Shown in pieces: positions 11,677-26,705 of a stretch of DNA of 64,000 nt. A program made the translations under genes and the position numbers. The number at the start of each line of letters is the position of its first letter. Position 1 is the first letter of the stretch. This stretch comes from Cryptomeria japonica. Its lineage: Eukaryota; Streptophyta; Pinopsida; Cupressales; Cupressaceae. Location of the stretch: NCBI RefSeq assembly GCF_030272615.1, contig NC_081410.1, positions 508,742,942 to 508,806,941 on the forward strand, written 5' to 3'. The notes under the pieces were generated by a model, which saw only the letters and a program-made list of their open reading frames with translations, was not told the origin of the DNA and made no database searches.

Positions 11677-14600
11677 AGACTCGACTTACTCGTGGAAGTC
11701 ATAAGAGTTAGGGTGACAACTAGCACACATAAATCTAAATCTTCCTTTTAACATAAACATGTTGTAATATTTAATAGCTCAAGCAAGATGATGACAATAA
11801 AATTTTCCTCCTTATTAAACACATTACCCAAGGGGTAAAAGAATCACCAATTTCTAATATTTACAATACGTATACTAAATTTTTATAATATTTTCATGGG
11901 AAACTTCGTTTTAACCACACTTTGCAAACAAAACTATCTTTTAGTCACAGAGTTAAGCATCAATAAGCATAAATTATAATAATTCACACCAAATAAGTAT
12001 AGAAACACTCCTTAAAATCTAGTTGCATATAAATAGAGAGAGAGGGATATATATTTTACACAATATCTTACACATATGCACATATTATACTATTGAAGAT
12101 ATCATATCATAAGCCTAAATGAGGGAAAATTTCTCAGAAATAAGACTCTTCAGGTCAAATATATTCAAGACATCACAGGATAACCAAACAAATATAACCC
12201 ATTTACTAAAATAACAAGGTTCATGACATTCAAATATCCTAATTTTCTACCATGCTTCCATTGCACTACTCTGGATACAAAATTAGGTACAACCTTTATC
12301 CAATCAAATCACTCAAATGCATCCTTAATCCATTATTTATACATGATATATACACAAAAGATTTTGAAGGCAAGAAATCAACAATTGGTTTTTATTTAAC
12401 TATTTCATAAATTACAGACTTCACAATTCCAAGGTACTTCTATCTACTATAAAATTCAAAAAGTTACCAACACATTTCATCTTATTAACACCTTTCATTT
12501 ACTCAACTAATATCAACATTATCTAACTGTTTGCTTAGTCTAGTGCACTTCTCCGTAGTGTCCTCCCTTGCACACACTATCAGAGGTTCAAAATGAACAT
12601 GATAGAGACAACACTTGACACAAGATAAGAGCCCACAATACATCGACACTCAGAATGACCACCATAGACAACAAATAGAAGTTCAAAAGGAAATATCCTC
12701 AAATCAATCCATTAAATTACTAAAGAAGAAAAGTTGCCACTGAAATCAATCAAAAAATATAAGTGTGACAAGTCTCACTACAAGAGAAAAATAAAAGAAA
12801 GAAGACCTCAGTGGTCATCCCAAGAGTAAAGAAATCTCAAAAACACATTAATCCGAATGATACATCACACAAATCATAAATTAACTCAAGGAAAAATATA
12901 TGACTCATCCAACCCACATCACAAGGTGACCATCATTAGTCACACCAAAGGGAGTAACTACTGCACAACATCCAAGGGTGCATTTCCCTGAATGTGCTAG
13001 AGAGTGCACGCTATATATATTTAAGACCTTTATTTTGTTCATATATCCACATCCCTTACATCATCTTTAATGCAATGCAATCTTTTAAAAAAGTCTAGAC
13101 AATTACTCTTTATGAAAGATGACATATGCTAGGAAGAAATAAAGCGACTAATGTACTCATACATGGACACGGAATACTCTCATACTATGACTAGTGTTTA
13201 AGATATCTCATCTATTCCATGATCATTTTTACCAAATTATAATAGAAACAAGGTTAGAACTTCAATTAATCACTTGATAGTAAGTTATGACATACATCAT
13301 TCCTCTCTATACACAACTACTAATATATAGATGATTGGAATGTCCTACATAAGGTCATTAAGAAATTTAGTCCATCATGTATTTAAACAAGAAAATAAGT
13401 CTCATTACTTAAGCCAAAATTTTAATATCAGTTTCTACCACATCCATACGTCTTACTAATAGAAATCTCCTAATATACTCCCAGTTATCTAAATTAAGAA
13501 TATCACAATACTACTTGCAAAAAAATAATTTCATTTTTATCTAATGTCACACAATTCCATAGATATATCCATCATTCTATTCAAACACAATCCCTATCAT
13601 TACTTGATTATTTTCATTCACAAAATATGTAGTTTCAGCATTTCAAGGAAAATTGACTTTTAGAGACCCAATAAAAATTAATACAACTACTTATCATTTT
13701 AGCTCACTAGAATTTTTTAAGGAAGCACTTTCTTAAAATTCAAATAGAGTAAAGAGGTAGCACTCTTTCTTAATCTATCCATGTAATCAATCAAAACATT
13801 TCTTCAAAGCCACACATCTCCTACTGAAGGCTAGAACTTTTATCTTTCCAAACCAAATAAAGACACTATGGTATCATTACAACTTATACATATGCAATGC
13901 ATCAATCCTCGCTTCAATACACATATTTATATCATCTAGTCTTTTAACTTATTAGTTTGTGATTTTATTATTTTAAAGATGAAATATTCTATCTAATCAA
14001 TTATTCACTTTTAAAGAGTAGAGATATTGAATGCAATAATTAAATTTCAATCTTCAATGTAAATTTATTCCATCCAAATTTCTCTTTAATATATGAAAAG
14101 TCATTCCACGAATTATGGTTTTGATCTTTTTATTTAATATCAACAAACTCCTAAGTATTTGAATCTTTTACCAAAAAGAGAGAAGAGGAAGAAAGGAAGG
14201 ATACTACTACACAATCAATACACGCACAAATTTATGCATAGTGAATTTGAATTTCCTAGTCATGTCAGATGCACCTACTTACATCTTTCTTTTTTTAGAT
14301 ATGTACTTTCAACTTTCCATAAGGTCTCCTAATTATTAAAGATGAAACTATAAATCCCAAATCCTTGAAAGATATGATTTTCTCAAACAATCTTTTCTTA
14401 CATGCGGAATCACACATATACAAATGACTAGAAATTCTATTGGCTACCCATACATCACTAGCTCACTTCCTTACATTTCACATAAGATATTAAAATAAGA
14501 GAAAGGAATTATTAAGTTTCTATTTTATATATACAAATACATCACATACAAGTTCTTCAATTTCACATCATGATCTATACTAAATTATTCCTAAATGCAT

Positions 14601-15044
14601 AATACAAGCACTTCATCTTACTATTTGTAGGAATATCAACATAATAGGCTAATTTTATGAGCAGAGCATTAGTTAAGAGGATAAACACAATCTTTTCTCA
14701 TTCTACAACATAATCATTTATATATATAAGGAGATCAACCTTTAACATTCAAGTAAGCACAATAAACTACAAAACAAGCAAGAAAGACCGGATAGGATCA
14801 TATAGGCATTTCTCATATTCTGGAGACATGCATATGAAATGAATACACACTTTGCTTAAAATTATGATTCCTAAAAGGGATTAGAGAGAAACACAAGGCA
14901 TAGACACCTAAGATTCCCAAAATTCAAATGACTCTTCTTCCAACACAAATCTCAAGGAGTAACTTGAATCAAAGGAACATCAAACCACATTCACAAGACT
15001 AATAACAACATCCCTAACCAGAGATCTGAGTGTTTGCAACATGG
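11677..15044 (-). other. LARD-like element non-coding interior
   Basis: About 3.4 kb of AT-rich sequence with stops in all frames. No Gag, protease, integrase or reverse transcriptase motif is visible. In LARDs this domain is thought to supply packaging and structural RNA; here that is inference only. Confidence 0.7.
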
Positions 15045-15056
15045 GTTCTGATACCA
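15045..15056 (-). other. LARD-like element primer binding site
   Basis: The minus strand reads TGGTATCAGAAC, one base from the Met-tRNA site, two bases from the right LTR edge at 15059. It places the 5' LTR on the right. Confidence 0.8.
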
Positions 15057-15058
15057 AA

Positions 15059-18000
15059 TGTAATCCTTGCCAAAATACCCTAGAGAAAACTAATCCTCTA
15101 TCATACTAATTGAGATTTTTTTATTTTTTTTTGTTAACTTTTAATAACAACTAATGTAATACATAACATCTCCTTATAACTACATTCATTAACCATTAAA
15201 CATTATGAACATGCATCATCTCACATTTCACTAATTTACGCAAGTGGAAATAACATAACATCATTAACCTTTCTCTAGGGTACTTCAACGTCATTACTCA
15301 TTTAACTTCCATAATGACAACCTACTCACATGATAAACATATTTTATCTTCAATTGATGCATCATTTTTAATTTCCAAATCATGAGATATGCAACCCACT
15401 AGCTTATCTCTCCATTATGAAATGCATACCCTTATACCATTCTACTAGCATATTACATTCATTCTTTTAAAATGCAAGACAACCCCAAAATCCTATATTC
15501 ATTTTATGCACCAAATCCAAATGTGTCTTAACCCAACATCTCCTATCTACATGCTCTTTTCCATTTCCATGATGATTCAATCGTTTTACATAGGTAAAAT
15601 CTGTCCTTGATAATCCATTTAAACCTACTTCAATCGCTTGTAATACTAACATGATCTTATTAAATTTATTATAATTATCTCCTCATAAAGTATAAACTAT
15701 AATTAATTCTTCAATCCATATAATAAAGTAATTCTCATGTTTCTTTACTCAAGCAGAACATCACACTAATCCTTCATTTATTGTTTTACAAACATATAAC
15801 AATATAAATCCAGTAACTTCATTACAAGTACATGGCATAGATTATATACAAGTCATTTACTATTTATTTAGCATGATATACATTCCATTACTATGCAAAT
15901 CAGTCCATTCCATATTAGGTTCATTCTAAAGCCTCAATACCTTTTAATCCCAATTTGACAATAACCCCAATGCATAACACAAGAATCATAACATTTTCCA
16001 AGCATACACATAGAGGCATAATTATCTAAACCTTATCCATATTCTCTAACATCCTCAACACTGATATTTAAGATTATTTCATTTCTCAAGATTCTTGCAC
16101 ATATTAAATCACAATTTAAAGAAGTAACCATAGAATTCCTTTCTAACCAATACAAGAAAATCATATTATAAATCACATCTATTTAAATTGCAATTCTATT
16201 ACCAAATTTGGGCACATCAAATCATTCCCTTCATTTAACAAGAGCATATCCATGCATCTCATTTCCACATTTAAAAATCATGACATACCCTAACTACCAA
16301 TTATGAACTACTTACAAATACCTTTACATAAAAATACATCATGAACATAGCTCTTCCTTTTACATGATTCCATCTACCACATACAAGATACTACATACAT
16401 GTATTTCACCATATTCATTACATAAACTTTCCACAAGGTACATCCATAATCCATCAAGAAGGAGAATCCACATCCACACACGAAGAACACCAACAAGGGG
16501 AAAAACCCAATGGTAAAAAGAAACAACCACCCATCCATGTGGAACCAAAGGAACCACACCCCATGCTAGGAGATGACATAGAGTCCCAACACACACTATA
16601 CAACTAGGTTGACACTTAATACAAAAAGAAAATATTACGACAAGTCTCTCAAGCATGGAGCAAATACAACCAACACAAACAACCATAATAAGAAACTCCC
16701 AGAGGCTTATCAATCAACAAGGCATAGTCATAAGATTATCAAAGGGAACACATGCTAGAGTGGAGTGTCATCGCATGTTACAAGCATCCTTTCAAGGAAC
16801 CTCTTGTTAGATTTAGACCCCCAAGCATCCTTTCAAGGAACCTCTTGGTAAGTGGCACGCATGCAAAACCAGCTCAACCTATGAGAGATCAAGGGAGTTT
16901 GGTTTACCATCTTCATGACCTTCTCATGCTTATCCTAAAACATCCTCCCTAGGATCAAGTCATGAGGCTCACAAATATTCATTATCTTGTTTAAATGAGT
17001 TATAATTATCCATTGCAATTAATTCATTATGAACGTTATCACTTGTTTACAAATCATGGAAAACTCCAATGTGCCCTGGTGGTCTAGACTTCATGCATCC
17101 TTACAAGGAACCTCGTGCAAGCCTATCTCTCATGATCTTGGTCATCACAAGGAAGCCCACTCCTCCTAACATGGTCTCAAACATGACAACACGAGGCACT
17201 ATAACCATAATTAAATCTGAGAACATACATAAATCTGAAATCATAAACAATCCACATGCAACCAACAATCTCATTCATAATCATGAAACATGTGAACAGT
17301 AACATCATGAGAACCAAAAATCAATGAGACTCTTGGCCAAATAAACATATCAAGGCCATAATAAATGCCATTAAATCTGAAATGAATCATCAAATAATCT
17401 CAGCAAGGCCTATCCACTTACTAATACGTAATCACAAGAATCTCAATCTCTCTCTTGGCACATCAACAAGAGAGGAAGTGCAAAAAACTCAAATGGTGGA
17501 AAACAAATACAAAACTCATAAATAAATCATATGAAGACATCAACAATAATAAATAAAGATTAGACAATATCATAAATGCCCTCAAAAAAGGTCTGGTACG
17601 GCCCAAAATCCAACTGACATTAAACAGACTTTGAACTGGACAAAACCCTAAAAATACACAGAATGGCGCATACATTCTCTTATGTGGAGCATATGGCTGA
17701 TACTTTAGTGCATTTGGGTGATATTTTAGCGCATTTGGTGCTTATTTTAGCACATATGGTCATTCCTTTAGCGCATAGGAAACAAGTGTAAATTTTGGCA
17801 AAAAATGACTTAACTGTGGGATCAAAACTGCTCAAAACATAACGAGACAAATAAGACGTATTTATACTCATTCGAATCCGAACAAAATGAACTATAAGAA
17901 TATGTAAAAAAAATAAAATAATAAAATTCAACCAAGGAATTCTAATTGAAAACATAAATAAATACTATAATTCTTAAAATCATAAATAAAATAATCAAAA

Positions 18001-18712
18001 GTTCAACTAGCTTAAATCAAATAATTAAAAATAAATAATACTAAGTATCAAATCTCTCAACAAATAGGCAAATAATCCAATGCCACATAAATAACCATGT
18101 GACAATAAAATCAACCACAACATAAATAATCCACATACCAAATGAGTCAATCAATACTAGCATACTCCAAAAACTAAAAGAGCCAAGCTAACAACTGATA
18201 TGACCAATTGCACCTAGTGACAACTTAAACCTAGAGTATCTGAAGGGAACCCATGTCAACTCTGGAACCACATATTACCATTGGGATAAGGACACACTCA
18301 CACCTAGCAATTATATGAGGAATAAATGTCAAGTACCTACAAGTCCTCCAACCACCAACAATGATATATATATATAACAGACAAGTGGTAGAATTATGCA
18401 ATGGCACATCATGCTCACAATGAGTGAGTTGACATTGATTCTCCATGAAGACAGTCAAACAGTAGTCAAACACATCTCATAAGCATCTCATCAAATATAA
18501 TCATGAAATAGGGTTAGTAAAATCATAATCAACATCAAATCCATGATCAATATAATATTTTGATAATCTATTAGATAGTAAGCATATAGTATCCATCAAA
18601 TCACCTGAATAATCATCATCCAAATCATCATAAATAGTCAAGATAAGTCTATCATGCATGGAATAAAGGTCAACTCTAATAAAAAAAATTCAAGTCAAGG
18701 GTGGACACTACA
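15059..18712 (-). repeat. LARD-like element, right (5') LTR
   Basis: The LTR is 3,654 bp, shorter than the left copy because of one deletion of about 1.13 kb near 17955. It also has a private 41-bp tandem duplication at 16781-16847. It ends GGTGGACACTACA directly before the AAGGA duplication. Confidence 0.85.
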
Positions 18713-18784
18713 AAGGAACCTTCTCACTATGTGTTTTCTATCAAGGGAATCTAATCACCTAATGTTCCAAGATATACACTTCAA
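18713..18784 (-). pseudogene. L1-type LINE ORF2, N-terminal start of the endonuclease
   Basis: The minus strand reads LKCISWNIR, a stop, then LDSLDRKHIVRRFL. It corresponds to the canonical L1 ORF2 start (MK-ISWNIRGL), with the start codon decayed to TTG and the Gly codon to a stop. It lies 15 bases after the ORF1 stop and in the same frame. The frame runs into 6861 once the LARD-like element and one AAGGA copy are ignored, so both segments are one gene. Confidence 0.8.
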
Positions 18785-18799
18785 GTCCACAACAACGGA

Positions 18800-21597
18800 T
18801 TAGGTGGATGAGTCTTTAGCAGTCTTTAAGTTGTCATAGCATTTGGGGAGATCCTTTCTGGTATCTTTCCTTTTAGAGAGGGGATATTCTTTATTTTTGC
18901 CTTTGGGTCGCCCCCTCTTCATCTTAACAATACTAAAGGGGCCTTCACCATTAAAATTTGTAGTGAAAAGTTCTCCATCATTAGTAAAAAGACCTTCACC
19001 ATCACCATTACTGCCCATAGAGTTAGGGGGGTACAAGTCAAGATGGCCCTCATTGGTGAGGGAATCACTAGACAATGACCTGTGATCCACATTTGGGTCT
19101 TCAAATAGGGGATTGGATCTAGTAAGATCATAGCCAATCATGGGACGATCCCAAGATTCATTAGAGGCTTGGTTGCTAATAATGGAGTCTTCTTTAATAA
19201 CTTTAATAGTAGCAAAATTAAGGTCATAGTTGATAGGATTAGCATCACCTGAAGTGATCCTATCCTCGTAGATTTTTATAGGGCTGGGCAAATGGTTCCC
19301 ACCATCAGAAAGGTTGGTAATCATATGAGAGTTCACCTTCCTATCAGAATTGACCATATTACGATCTGCATCCATCTTATTAGTGGAGAGGAATTTGTCT
19401 TTGAAATCTTGAACAATAGATCTAACAGAAGAATCTTTCTTATGATCCCTAGTAGTCTTGTATAGTTCAGGTGAGGGATTTGCACCCTCATGCTCTAGAT
19501 TAGCCTCCAGCATTGAGGGGTGGGGAGCTCTTAGTTTTTCTAAAGATAGTTGTTGAGAATTTCTTCTCTTTTTTATTCTAACCCTTATTAACTTTGGTTA
19601 GGGAGGGAGTCCAAGAGTGAGAAATCTTATCATCCCTCATTTGGGATGGAGATATGGAGACAACCAAATGTTGGGGGGGGGGGGATCAACATTGAACCCC
19701 TTGAAATTTGCGGTCTCATCAAGAGATGGAAGGGGATCTAGGGGTTTCTTAAAACCCTCAGAAACAATGTCCTGAAGAGCACTGAGATTCTCTATTTGAG
19801 GGGAATGAGTGTTTACTAGTTTTGAAGAGGTACCAACAAGAGGTATAATATGCTACACTAGTTAAGAAGAATTTTGGGCCATTTTGTAGCCTCTAAGGCT
19901 CTTGAAATTGAATCCAAAGCTTTCATTTGTAACTTTTAAAAATGAAAACTTTAAAATCTTCAAATCAAACATAATCTTGTGAGAAAGTTTTATCAGTATG
20001 CTTATCTAGCCAATTCAAAGCTTTGGGGAAATTTTTTGTCCAATTCATGCTCAAATGAAAACTAACTAAAAATATTAACCTTATGTATATGCAAGGTTGA
20101 GACACCATTTTCCTAACAAAAATAGAAGAAAATGAACAAGACACAAAAAAAAATTGATGCTAACACCTTAAAGCCAAAAAGCAAGCCTTAAAGTAGTGTT
20201 GTTTAAAAAAAATATCCAAAGATCTTTGCTTAATCATAGCTGTAGGATCCTTGTCTACAAATATAAATTTCATAAGATAGGGAGGAGACATAAAATCAGT
20301 GGCACATCCTTCTATCACCCCAAGTGCACACCATTTCATTGGATGTGATGGAACTCCTCATTTTCATTCATTGGACCTAACATTGGGGTGCATCGGAATG
20401 GTAGTGCACTCAACAGTAAGCACCGGTACTCGACCTTCAAAAGAGAGGGGGGATGCATCCTCAAAAAATCCATTAATAATTTACCTTTAATGACAACTTT
20501 CTAGACATCTTGATAGGTAGGAATGGACTGGTTATTATTTTTCTAGTGATCCTTGTTTCAAACATCTTATTATTGGGGAAATTGGTATCAACATGACCCA
20601 CTTTTATTTACATGCACACAAAATCTAGGAAATAACAAGAACTTAAAAAATTTGTAATCTTATTAGTAGCAGTATATTTACCAAATGAATTGGAAATAAT
20701 AATGAAAATATTTTCATTCCTCAACTCCAAGTATTTAGCATTCCAAAAATTTGAACCTCTCCTATAATTTCCAAACTCAAAGGATCTGTTTACTAACAAC
20801 ATCAATATTGGAATGATGACCACAGAATACCCTAGTTAGAAAAATAATCAACCAAGCACTTGACTCAACCATATGAAAATGAGTAAAATAAAATTGGATT
20901 TATACACCCTCCAAAACCTTAGGAGAAGTTCCCTTGATAAAAATCGTAACAACATAAGGGGAAGAAGAAATAAGAATAAGAACATCAAAACTCCCATCCA
21001 TCTCACTATTCTCTAGATAAGAAATATCATCCAAACCATAGTCCTCTGATTTACAAAGAACATCTAAATCCCTAAGGACAACATTAGGAGGAGAAACATA
21101 TACCTTACACACTAACTTAAAATCTAATGAGAAGCATCAACTACATCCTTGTTGACAACCCATGTAACCGCAAGGCCAACACCACAAGGAGGTCAAACAA
21201 AATCATCCTTAAAAGCCTCACATTGAAACACATGACTCACCATATTAGAAGAAGTAGGCTTTGATATATCCATAAAATTATGTTTTAACTTTGAAGGTAA
21301 AACACCCTTGGAAGGGGAGAGAAATCCTTTTCTGAGACCCAAAAAGGAGCATTAACATTGATCACTACTTCACTACCATATATAACCATTTTATTTTTCA
21401 AATGGGCTATTAAGAGGATATCTAGAAGGAGTTCATCCTCCTCTTGATTTGAAATATTTACAAGACCTATGACATAATCCCCATATAAAGTAGAGAAAAT
21501 GAGAAGGATAATCTCCTTCCATCCCTAGCCAATCAGAAGCCTCAATAGTGACCACATCAACAACATCATAGAAGTCACTAGAATTTTTAGTAATCAT
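18800..21597 (-). pseudogene. L1-type LINE ORF1 (nucleic-acid binding protein), decayed
   Basis: The likely start is the ATG at 21597 (MITKNSSDFYDVVDVV), and the last open stretch is 18800-19513 (237 codons) ending in a TAA. The region around 20600-20830 gives, with frameshifts, FWNAKYLEL, NSFGKYTATNKITNFL and FPRFCVHVNKSG, the pattern of the DUF4283-type domain of plant L1 ORF1 proteins. The C-terminal part is acidic and then basic, with an AT-hook-like KRGRPKGK near 18905. Many stops break the middle. The protein would bind LINE RNA. Its position just upstream of the endonuclease and in the same orientation supports the call. Confidence 0.65.
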
Positions 21598-24150
21598 GTT
21601 GAAACAATAGAAGAATAATGAAAAATAAGGAAAATGAGATTGTACTCATGTCCCATGCCTTCATAATCTTTTGCATCATCTTAATCTGAATCCACAATCA
21701 CCATTGCTAAAACAGAGTAAACTCTCATAGTCCTCATAGACACATCTACAAATGAATCCCTAGCCAACCTCATAGCACTTCCACATGTTTCCATTTTAAA
21801 AAATTATTTACGATGAGATGTCAATATGCCACAATCTATTTTATTTTATGAACTTTATATATTTTTAAATGTAAATGTATAATTTAATAATAGTGCTTCC
21901 CACATGTGAGATGAGACAAAAAAAAAGAAATCTTTTGAACACGAAAATTATTGAACACCTTCAAATGAAGGTCCTCTACTTAAACCTTATAAACACTTTC
22001 AAAGTGTATATAAGTTTTAAATAAATGTAATATCTCTAGGAGAACTTATTTTCCCTTTGAAATGTTGCCTATTCATAAGCCATAAAGGAAGAAACATTAA
22101 AATGAATAACCTTTAGAGGTCCCTATGATTTCAACATCCCTTCTCTCCCCTAATTTTGGAAAAATAATTCTACTTCAAAATAAGGTTCCAACCATTGAAC
22201 AATGTCACCATGACATGAGATTTTGTAGGATTGTAGCCCTCAAAGAATGCTTCTCTAAAAGTATAATATTAATATATTATATCTATTTTATATAGTCAAG
22301 TCAACATAATTTTGCTATCAAAAACATAAAATCTCTATGATGAATTCATGTGAAAAAATATAAAGGCAATTTAAAAAAAAAAATACATATACACTATGCA
22401 TTGATGTTCTTTTTTCAAAAAATAATATTTTTTCTTTATATATAAAACTATGCATTATACCAACACTAGTCTATATTTGTAATTAATATAAATTAAAGTT
22501 TATTAATAAATAAAATATAAATAATAAATGTAAAATATATCAAATCTTAGATATCAACGTTAATGAGCTATATATATGAAATTAATAATTTATCTTGTTT
22601 ATGAAAAATTATGCATTATATCATAAAACTACTCACTAAGGTGCTATAAAGTACACATATAAGTTATTAGAGGGTGTTTAACAAATAAAAAATGTATCTT
22701 TTAATAGTTTAAAAAATAATCTTCAAACAAAACCTCCAAAATCATTAGTTCACTTCACATTTAAATTCTTAATAATTAATTTGATATAAATGTTAATTAT
22801 TATCATGAAAATATGAATGAATGGAGGATTAGCTACTAATTAAGTGTCATTATTTTTTCTATAAATGAGGTTTTATAATCTATATGCTACATGCCTAGGA
22901 AATTAACTAGGAAATTAACTAGACAACAACACTGGGTTATTCCTATCTAATTTATATGATCAGATCCATCTGTATGAATCTATAATTTTATGTTTTTTTC
23001 TTAAATTTTTGTACCACTATGAAGTATTTGAGTTAATCACAAGATATTTTTGATAAAACAAAATGGAAAAAGAAGGTTACCTTTCCTTATAAACACTTTA
23101 AGGTAAATTTAGACTAGAACTACATGTTAAGTCAACACAAAATGCCTACTTAAAATATATACTAACAATAACTTGGGAATAAAAAAATAGAGAAATTACA
23201 AGTGCTAAAGAATTAGAGCAAAGATGAGAAAAAAAATGGGAAAGAATTATAAACAATGAATCATTGAAATAGGTTCCTCCTCCTTGTTAGAAATAAACTA
23301 AATCTTAGCATATAGTGAACCACTAGTAGAATCTTTTGCAAAAACTTTCCCAATTTTGAAATTATCTTTATTTTTCTCTTCTACATGGTATTTGAATTCT
23401 AGGCAATGAATTTTAGGCTCTCTTTACTCAAATTAATAATATTGTTAATTGAGTTATCTTGGCCTTTGTATTTCATTTCCATTGTAAATATTAAAAAATT
23501 GTCACCAAAGTGAAAAGAAAGTTATAAAAGCATTGAAAGGAGATTGAAAAAAATAGATAATATGATCATTTGGTTGAAAATAAAATAATAAATAATATAT
23601 ATGGAATATTTTTAAAGGTGGGAAATAATTATATTTATTAATAACTAAAGCTAACCTTTGAGAAAAGGGTGTGATCATTTGAAAGCAACCCTTTAAGGCT
23701 TAAATAAAGCATTTATATGAGACTTATAAAAGACATTGATATCACTGAAAAGGAATAAAGTGTTTTGGTGGGCTATGAACATTATAGATGGACCACATAT
23801 ATTGTTCTCAACTAGAGGTATGAAGTATTGGATAATTACATTAGTTAATAGATTAATAATTATTAAGCTTTGAGAGTTATTACCATAATGGGTTTTTATT
23901 AGTTTAATATAGAAAATAAGGGCTTTATAAGTCATTGTATTTAAATAAAAATTATCTAATTGATTATATCAATATAGGTATTTTGTCTAGTAATGATTTA
24001 ATTATTTAGTTATCAAATCATTATTAGAGCATTGGAAACATAAATGCCTTTATATTGAGATGCTAAAGAGGAGGTTCTCGAAGTATTGAAATCTGCATTG
24101 AATGAGATTACATAGGAAATAACCAAAACTAGCTCAAGGATTCATAACAT
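21598..24150. other. AT-rich sequence, nothing recognised
   Basis: It may include the LINE 5' untranslated region next to 21597. Otherwise I see long A/T runs, no convincing ORF, no paired terminal repeats and no similarity to other parts of the window. Confidence 0.4.
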
Positions 24151-25120
24151 TGTTTAGCACAACATACGCCTGAGAGGGTGGGGGGGGGAATCAGTTTGAA
24201 CCTCAAAATAATATATTTTTTATATTTTGAACATAAAACCACAATCAACATATTACTGCACTTATGAAACATGAAAGCACAAAGCTCAATATATAAATAC
24301 ATGAACACCAAATTTATGTTTAAAACCCTAAATAGGTAAAAACCATGGTGAGAATCACACTCACAATATGAATAACTCATTATCATATTTTAGGATGAAG
24401 TCCAAAGAGCTCATTGCACTTTATTGCACTTGTAAGACTAAGGCACACAACATTAGGCAAGATATAAGGGACCTGCATAATTAAAGCTCACTATCTTAGG
24501 GCAAGACATAAAGAGATGCAAAAGCTACCAAAAGGAACACATTATATTCCAACAGATACACAAAATAGATAAATTGAAATAAAAATGATCTTATGATGAT
24601 GGAATTGTCCTTAAACAACTGTGGCAAGTGACTAATATCATGATATACACACATGGCATCAACCATTGTCTCAAAACACTATCACATTGAATATATCATC
24701 ATCAATGCTCTTCACAGATTGACTTTTGTACATTTGTTACACCAAATCTACTTGCACATCATTTACATTAATTTTTGCACTTATCCCATATATAAACTCA
24801 TACAACCACACACATATATATACAAGATCATTCATTGAGACCCTCAACTAGGTCGACCACAAACAATATTACATAAATTAGGCCACCCAAACCAATACCA
24901 CATAATATGGTCCACTTTTGAAGACAAAGGGGACCTAAATATATCACAACACATCCTTATAAAGTGATTTCAATGAATTTCACACATTAACACATCCTCC
25001 AAATTTGGCATCAAATGAGACATGTAAGAGATCAATAAAGTGCATTAACTAGTCAACCAAAAAACATCCTTTATTGCAAAATACACAATGTGGATTTACA
25101 CAATTTGTAGTGAGACACAT

Positions 25121-25537
25121 CAATATAAAAAATCAACGTCCAATGCAAATTCAGAAAAAAAAAAAAAGAGAGCATGAACCAAATATGATAAACCAACTAG
25201 GTCATCCAAAAGCCAACACAATTGAGCATGTTGAACATAGAATAATATAACTTCACTTTCCAATAAAACTAGCACTAGAAAAAAGAATTGGGGCATTGCC
25301 CAAGCGAAATAAAAAATTTCTCCAAGATGATACATATCAATTTAAAAAATCAACGTCCAATGCAAATTCAAAAAAAAAGAGCATGAACCAAATATGATAA
25401 ACCAACTAGGTCATCCAAAAGCCAACACAATTGAGCATGTTGAACATAGAACAATATAACTTCACTTGCCAATAAAAGTACCACTAGAAAAAATAATTGG
25501 GGCGTTGCACAAGCCAAATGAAAATTTTCTCCAAGCT
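25121..25537. repeat. 217-bp tandem duplication
   Basis: Two copies, with a period of 217 bp measured between AATCAACGTCC at 25131 and 25348. They share the block from AATCAACGTCCAATGC to TTCTCCAAG with few substitutions. The first copy has a longer A-run. Confidence 0.85.
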
Positions 25538-26538
25538 ACAACACTTGAATCCACATATCTAAGAACAAGCAATAATTTATAGAACCAGTTTTGATAGATA
25601 AACTCGTCAAAAACAACAACAACCAGCTCTACCATCCAAGTAACATAGAACGTGAAAACCTGACAGGTCAATATAAAGAGATCATAAATATTATGTCTAG
25701 AACTAAAAACCATAATCTTAAAAACTAGGGGAATTCAAATAATTATTCCCATCTTGGGTGATCATACGCAAGATATGACATTCACCTTCTTGGGTACTCA
25801 TACCCATCTAATTATTCTCTCCATAGGGCCTCAAATTTTCTCAACCCCATACATGGATGGATTTCTATTGAGAAAACCATGTCCCCTAACTCCCTATCTA
25901 AGTCATATCACAATACATGCATACACACAAGGTATAACACAAAATTTTACATAGAATACAATACAACTTCATAACCATTTTTAATATTAACACAACAAGA
26001 AAATATAATTAAAATGTATCCATATGAGAAAATATTAAAAAACATACTTGAATGAGTCATTCCTACTTGTTGAGAAAGAGTGAAGGTCAATGAACCAACT
26101 CCCTTCCAGTCTCGTTCCCTAACTTCCACCTCTTCCTTATCAAGGCTCCCACTATTCCTATTCATAATTTCAGGCAAAAAAATAACACCCTTGCGCTCTT
26201 ATTACCTTCCAATAATGAATATCCATTTTCTATTTCAAAAACTAAGTTCTTTCTCCAATCTCCCTCCTTTCTCACATACGTTATTTCTCCAATTTCACTC
26301 CTTTCTCACACATGTGTGAGTAGCTTCTACTCCCTCACACTATTCTCATGATTCTTTTGATTCTTTCATTTGTGCCCCACTCTTTCATTGTAATTCCCAC
26401 ACACTCTCCATCCTTGGTCAAAACAATCACTAATGAAAATTGCCAATTAAAAAGGGGTAAAACTAAAAATAATCAACTTTCATGCTTCTAAAATACTCCC
26501 AACCCTTAGTGCTATGGCCCAGGGTGTTAAAAATTGAT

Positions 26539-26705
26539 AAAAAGGTAAAGATCACTTGATAAATTGCATCTCAACACAAAACAATACTAACTTACAAATA
26601 ACACAAATGTTACCTACCCTATAAAAAAGGTGAAGGTGACTTGACAAATTTCTTATGAACATAAAACAATACTAACTTCTAAATAACACAAATGTCACAT
26701 ACCCT
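26539..26705. repeat. Two-copy tandem repeat of about 83 bp
   Basis: Both units carry ACAATACTAACTT, AAATAACACAAATG and ACCCTAT in the same order, with moderate divergence. Confidence 0.6.

Larger units (their letters stand above)
6862..18712 (-). mobile_element. LARD-like LTR element with very long LTRs and a non-coding interior
   Basis: Direct repeats of 4.8 kb (left) and 3.65 kb (right) begin TGTAAT and end GGACACTATA or GGACACTACA. They flank a 3.4 kb interior with no ORF of note. The interior begins with a polypurine tract on the minus strand (AAGGGGCGAAGGA, 11664-11676) and ends with a Met-tRNA type primer site (15045-15056), so the element runs on the minus strand. Perfect 5-bp target duplications AAGGA lie at 6857-6861 and 18713-18717. 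Long LTRs around an interior of about 3.5 kb without coding capacity is the LARD plan known from grasses. Element and duplication sit inside the L1 endonuclease gene. Confidence 0.9.
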
